In this document: positions 60,101-64,000 of the stretch, piece by piece
Layout: each line of letters begins with the position of its first letter
How positions within the stretch are numbered: position 1 is the stretch's first letter
Source: Histomonas meleagridis
Taxonomy: Eukaryota > Parabasalia > Tritrichomonadida > Dientamoebidae
Assembly: GCA_020186115.1 (NCBI GenBank)
Contig: WSYJ01000186.1
Location: 558,001 to 622,000, forward strand
DNA: 64,000 nucleotides
Direction of reading: 5' to 3'
Made by a program: the position numbers and the translations under genes
The notes under the pieces: generated by a model
Database searches by the model: none
What the model was told of the DNA's origin: nothing
What the model saw: the letters and a program-made list of their open reading frames with translations, nothing else

Positions 60101-63100
60101 ATATGTTTAAAACATATTAAATCAATTGAAAATGTGAATAATTTCTTTATTGAAATATTTTCACATACAATAACATATGTAAAAGATTTATATAATATTG
60201 AAGAATTAATAGAAAATTGTATTTCTTTATTATTAGTATCTACACAAGAAACATTAATTGGTTTATGTCAAGTTATTATATCATTAATTAAATCAGAAAT
60301 TAAAATTAATGATCGATTTTTACATTATACAAATCAAATATTATCATTAGCATTTCGAATTGATGATTCTACAACACAATATAATTTATATTTATTATGT
60401 AGTTATTTAACATCAGGAGACTTTAGTGAAGAAACATTAAGTTATTTAAGAAATATATTTAATATTACTACTGATCGATGGAATTATAAACCATCTAATT
60501 TCGCTAAAAGTAAATTAGGTTATTTAGGATTACGAAATTTAGGTTCTACATGTTATATGAATTCAGTATTTCAACAACTTTATTATACATTACCATTTCG
60601 ATTTTTAGTTATAACATTTAAACCTAATGATGAATCACAATCTGAAATCCAAAAAATATTTGCTAAGTTATTATTAAGTGAAAGGAAATATGTCGACACA
60701 TCTGGATTTTGTTCATGTTGGAAAGGTTGGGGTAAAGTTATAGTTAATACACATGAACAACATGATGCTTTTGAGTTTTTACAATATTTTTTGGATCAAT
60801 TACCTAAAGAATTATATTCGATGTTTCAAGGAGAGATTAAACATACATTTGAAGCTATTAATGATCCTTATAAATCATCTAATATTGAACCATTTTATAC
60901 AATATGTTTAGAAATTAAGAATCATAAAAATGTATATGAATCATTTAATTCATATATTGAAAGTGAACAAATATCTGATTTTAATGCTATTGATCATAAA
61001 GTTACTGTTAATAGTTATGCTAAAATCTCTAAAGCACCAGAAGTATTAGTCTTACAATTAAAACGATTTGAATATAACTTAGAGACATTCCAACGATATA
61101 AAATCAATGATCGATTTGAATTTCCATATGATTTAAATATTAATGAATATTTAAGTGAGAAAACAGATGATTCTAAATATGCATTAATGGGCGTAGTATT
61201 ACATGTCGGTACAGCGAATGGAGGACATTATTATTCAATTGTACGTATTAATAATAAATGGATATTATTTAATGATACTGAAGTATCTGAAATATCTCAA
61301 ACGAAATTTGAAGAAGAAGCATTTGGTAAATCAGAAAAGACTTATGATACTTATGATGATTATGATAAAGCTAATCCATCCGCAGTATTATTATTTTATC
61401 GAAAGATTAATTCAAGTATTAAAGTAAATATTAATGATGAAGAAATTAAATTACGATTTGATCAAGAAATAGATAATTTATCGGATTATTGTTCACAAGA
61501 ATTAATTAAAGAAATTAATGAAGATAATGAAGAATTCATGAAAATACAATCAATCTTTTCTAAATCAACATTTGATTTTATATTAAATATTAATGATTTA
61601 GAAGTTATATTAAAATATTTCTTTAATATATTTTGTCATTCAGGTTTATCATCATATTATAATCAATTCAAAACTAAAATATGTAAAGTAATGAATTCAT
61701 TTGATAATTCTATAGAATTCGCAATGAATTTCATTCTTAAAAATCAAGAAAATATTAAATCTATTTTTATTAATTCAAGTTCAACAGAAATTACTGAAAC
61801 ATTAAATGGATTTATATGTGAAGTATTACATAAATCAAATACTACAACATCATTTAACTTTGTGAATGAAATAATTAAAATGTTAAATACACAATTAATG
61901 AAAACTTGGAGACAAATACCAAACATTACAATAATTATAAATGCTTATTTATCAACTAATAAAGAAGCTATTGAATTAGCAATAAATAATAATTGGATCC
62001 AAATATTAATGAATTTCATTACAATTGTATATTCGAATCAACGATCAACACCAATAATACAAAACATTAATTTATCATATATATTTGAATCATTAAATCT
62101 TTTAGCTCAATATTCAAATGAATCTTTAATCGGTACAGTTATATATCATACTTCATTAATATTACAATCAGTTACACAAATTAAATCATTTGCAACTTTA
62201 ATCCAAACATTATATACTAAAAGAATCATTAATTTATCAACATTTATTAATGTTTTAACTAATCCTTCACAAAATGAAATTGATTTTATCTTTGCTATAA
62301 TTATTCAATCATATGTAATTAATAAAAGTCAAGAAGAAATCGTAGAAATAATTAATATATTACATAATAGTAAAAATCATTCATTTACTTTAACTAATTT
62401 CTTAAGGAAACTTGACTCACAAATAATTGAAGGTAATCGAACTTTATCTAAATTAATTATCGAACAAACTCAATTATTACTTCAATTAATTACTGATCCT
62501 AATAAAGAAATTCGATGTTTAATTGAAATATTAATATATGATATATTTAAAGACATCAAATTACTTGAAGATTTACCGAAATATATTAAAAATTTAATGA
62601 ATTCAATTAAACAACGAGAAAATAATAAAACAGAAAATATTACAGAAAAAGATCAAGAAATATTAGGGAACTTATTTGAACAAATTAATAATTTCTTTAT
62701 TGAAAATGTTGTTGAAGCGCCCGATAATTATATTAATCATCAAAACATTAATAATGAAGATGGGTTTTATTTACTTAATTTATTTAGAATATATAAATGG
62801 ATATTAATCAAGTTGAATTTATTAACACAAGATAATACACCATTAATATCATTGTTATATAATGTCTTTAAAGAAATGCAATTAAAATTTGATTATCATT
62901 TACTTGAATGTATTAATATAATATCAATATTCCCATATGAAGTTATGAATGAAACATTTAATGAAATGTTTAATGAAGTATTTGTTAATATTAATTCATT
63001 AACTTGTAATCAAATCATAGATATTCTTAATTCATTTTTACCTTATTTAGAAAAGGCACAACTTGAAGATATTCAATTTATATGTAATAATCCAATATAT

Positions 63101-64000
63101 CAAAAGATTAATACATTAATTAATATAAAAGATGAAAAACATTCGTTAATATTTATGAAGTTCATACGAATTATTTGTAATTATATTGATCAAGATCCTA
63201 AAATCCTTGAATCATTATTGTCATTATTTAATGAAGAAATGTTTTCGAACTTTACTTATTGTGGTGAATCATATTTCATATTATTTAAATTATTATATAA
63301 ACATTTAAGTGATACATTTAAAGTCAAAATTAATGACATTTGTATGCAACAAATATTTGCAATTAATACTAATACTTATACAGCTAAAGAAAAGAATACA
63401 TATGAAACAACATTAAAATTCTTACAATTATTCTTATTAGATAAAGAATTAAATATAATAAATAAATATAAACAAGTGGACATTGGTAAATTAATTGATT
63501 GTTCATGTAACTCTTTAAATTGTAATGATTTATTTGCTATCATAAATGTATTATGTGCAAACTTTGATTCTAACTTTAGATTAAACTTAAAGAAATTGGT
63601 TATTTATAGAGGTAAATATTATTCCAAGTTTCAAGCAAGTAATTTCGCTAATGATTTATACGTATTATTGTTCCATATCGAATATTATAATGAAAACTTG
63701 AAAGAACGTTCTGATAGCTACGCACAAATGCTTCTAAATCCGGAATATTCTGTGGATGCTGTACCTGTATTCGAATATATGGATGACTTATTAGAAACTG
63801 AAAACGCTGTAAATGAGGCAAATTGGACCATAGATGTTATACCAAAGATATTCCATAAGGTAGAAATGAGTTACCCCGCAGTTGTAAAGTTTTTACATTT
63901 ATCTTTTAAGTTGGCAGTTTTCGATAAAGTATTGAAAACGTTCAAGAATATTTGTAAATATGCAGAAATTAAAGCAAAACAATCACATGATACAACAAAA
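57155..64000 (+). CDS. Giant ubiquitin-specific protease (USP9X/USP34-like), 5' part
   Basis: Open from the ATG at 57155 to the window end, 2,282 codons with no stop, so the 3' end is missing. Residues 1 to ~1115 are a helical ARM/HEAT-like region. The USP domain (about 1120-1420) begins GYLGLRNLGSTCYMNSVFQQ with catalytic Cys1133, then HEQHDAFEFLQ, VLVLQLKRFEYN, and the His box ANGGHYYSI with His1358 and Asp1374 in LFNDTEV. It should remove ubiquitin from substrates. The two CxxC pairs that bind zinc in many USPs are missing from the finger part. A long helical region follows, as in USP9X/USP34. The other ATG at 57139 is out of frame. Confidence 0.9.
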   Translation, partial: MNPEDDFDTWSAIFISSIEVGGQYTQLLPDCKRLMISVLNSSHLSGNLEKETDRFVNNIIPVAVQKFLGLGHIHPNELNEVFRFLLLASKFIPWCHLNENYHTANSILAILIKDSLIYQKNSSYQVNTYYELIKQIVKSNTFEPLVQRCLDTTKHKLENFDLLYVIYYTIYNNLGYFETIETNAIYDTASYFIFYLKSVGDKVREFDITMITRTFNAFNILVIPNQPIADPILFDLMSYSEFLITTSVLNLQIIGGQTLAKIYEYHAYYELKFTKWANETTIGDKIADQYLHPKLIEVIKPFLHKILKPDQVELFWEKAQTAHSSEKNTLLSIVAMLLGQTSKEKTLSFIDRITSKDPITPQIFLFISEIIKFIAKNEKKLDLSVELSIRLIELGKTHQDNEGLIPAITTISKIYRMPKKEIIDYCAEKLDDEENQSYYLETLRCILKNTYNDEGENLTEKLIEKIPKNTSNLDNFYKLMSIIFDRNDLIITTQTFNQLLEFGIDDHLWIFLKKILDEKGTLSLDQETETQIYEVISKIDYEKVTFPFIYFLRIFILVVNLREGKIESVYKAFYHSNYEHRKVPKDFVITVLPLTFFDIFFNLLSNVKSNDISFEITKILLSLFTKVYSTLTHKRNQILVNYFEETLKLNYVSQARSLRLMQMIIDKESKLFDLDDLGIKLHKEDKYDDDLMININMKYKNKEYHMKASLSLTSSEFKERVGTILGIDPNYFYIYHKNYCILQHKSYTLSNYIDNINETFEIKIDSTKEIKKDKTEYLIIHLIENDFSTELIDLLENINEDNLLAFQIYQILNRLPTNKNVIRTLKNSENLLEMFKEIKNSYLFVYKLQILIKENIIITNDIYKYLLSYMLNRKPPFKGLKRILNLIISQMDNSLLEENIENIVPYLLKILLNKRVSKNTIKSSSDLLSYIVQINPEKVTNVIENQMELIEKIMESINNKNNELNSFTHFILCLENKKEIFEICLKHIKSIENVNNFFIEIFSHTITYVKDLYNIEELIENCISLLLVSTQETLIGLCQVIISLIKSEIKINDRFLHYTNQILSLAFRIDDSTTQYNLYLLCSYLTSGDFSEETLSYLRNIFNITTDRWNYKPSNFAKSKLGYLGLRNLGSTCYMNSVFQQLYYTLPFRFLVITFKPNDESQSEIQKIFAKLLLSERKYVDTSGFCSCWKGWGKVIVNTHEQHDAFEFLQYFLDQLPKELYSMFQGEIKHTFEAINDPYKSSNIEPFYTICLEIKNHKNVYESFNSYIESEQISDFNAIDHKVTVNSYAKISKAPEVLVLQLKRFEYNLETFQRYKINDRFEFPYDLNINEYLSEKTDDSKYALMGVVLHVGTANGGHYYSIVRINNKWILFNDTEVSEISQTKFEEEAFGKSEKTYDTYDDYDKANPSAVLLFYRKINSSIKVNINDEEIKLRFDQEIDNLSDYCSQELIKEINEDNEEFMKIQSIFSKSTFDFILNINDLEVILKYFFNIFCHSGLSSYYNQFKTKICKVMNSFDNSIEFAMNFILKNQENIKSIFINSSSTEITETLNGFICEVLHKSNTTTSFNFVNEIIKMLNTQLMKTWRQIPNITIIINAYLSTNKEAIELAINNNWIQILMNFITIVYSNQRSTPIIQNINLSYIFESLNLLAQYSNESLIGTVIYHTSLILQSVTQIKSFATLIQTLYTKRIINLSTFINVLTNPSQNEIDFIFAIIIQSYVINKSQEEIVEIINILHNSKNHSFTLTNFLRKLDSQIIEGNRTLSKLIIEQTQLLLQLITDPNKEIRCLIEILIYDIFKDIKLLEDLPKYIKNLMNSIKQRENNKTENITEKDQEILGNLFEQINNFFIENVVEAPDNYINHQNINNEDGFYLLNLFRIYKWILIKLNLLTQDNTPLISLLYNVFKEMQLKFDYHLLECINIISIFPYEVMNETFNEMFNEVFVNINSLTCNQIIDILNSFLPYLEKAQLEDIQFICNNPIYQKINTLINIKDEKHSLIFMKFIRIICNYIDQDPKILESLLSLFNEEMFSNFTYCGESYFILFKLLYKHLSDTFKVKINDICMQQIFAINTNTYTAKEKNTYETTLKFLQLFLLDKELNIINKYKQVDIGKLIDCSCNSLNCNDLFAIINVLCANFDSNFRLNLKKLVIYRGKYYSKFQASNFANDLYVLLFHIEYYNENLKERSDSYAQMLLNPEYSVDAVPVFEYMDDLLETENAVNEANWTIDVIPKIFHKVEMSYPAVVKFLHLSFKLAVFDKVLKTFKNICKYAEIKAKQSHDTTK

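Overview
The window looks like nuclear DNA of a trichomonad (Parabasalia), more likely Tritrichomonas or a close relative than Trichomonas; the genus is inferred. The evidence is AT-rich, almost intronless genes with very short intergenic gaps, TAAA at or next to most stop codons, an initiator-like TCAY(T/A) just upstream of several ATGs, one very short intron ending in a trichomonad-type CTAAC-ACAG 3' motif, a tRNA-Tyr(GUA) with an intron, expanded ankyrin (DUF3447-type) and BspA-like leucine-rich repeat families, a serpin, and Maverick/Polinton debris.

Layout. 0.4-6.25 kb is a decayed non-LTR retrotransposon (two N-terminal zinc fingers, reverse transcriptase, CCHC knuckle, restriction-like endonuclease) lying directly behind a tRNA-Tyr gene and bounded by a 21-bp duplication of the tRNA 3' end. 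6.5-16.7 kb is a dense housekeeping block: a small intron-containing gene, VPS15, the GRC3/NOL9 polynucleotide kinase, an unknown protein, a PP2C phosphatase, a serpin, ribosomal protein eS19 and a CDC50 flippase subunit. 17-24.4 kb is mostly broken: ankyrin arrays with a repeated AT-rich spacer inside each unit, a Maverick capsid-like remnant, a ~970-bp TAA microsatellite and an isolated GC-rich hairpin-rich island. An intact TBC-domain gene lies inside this stretch.

24.5-27.3 kb carries ESF2/ABT1 and an acyl-CoA synthetase. 27.3-35.7 kb holds a truncated Rab copy, another spacer-ankyrin array, a degraded Maverick segment (minor-capsid-like, fibre-like and integrase-like pieces), an intact 847-residue ankyrin protein and the intact Rab gene; the two Rab copies form a ~470-bp direct repeat. 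36.1-38.2 kb is a complete Tc1/mariner-superfamily (pogo/DDE_1-like) transposon with ~350-bp inverted repeats and one frameshift. Then follow SMC1, a BspA-like membrane protein, fragments of other surface proteins, two paralogous two-TM proteins, a giant BEACH-WD40-zinc-finger protein, AP-3 mu and the first ~2,280 codons of a giant USP9X/USP34-like deubiquitinase that runs off the window.

Several intact genes (VPS15, Rab, TBC, AP-3 mu, BEACH, CDC50) act in endosomal and membrane traffic, but nothing shows they are regulated as a group. The most unusual items are the tRNA-associated endonuclease-type retroelement, the ankyrin arrays with a conserved spacer in every unit, and the short-intron gene.
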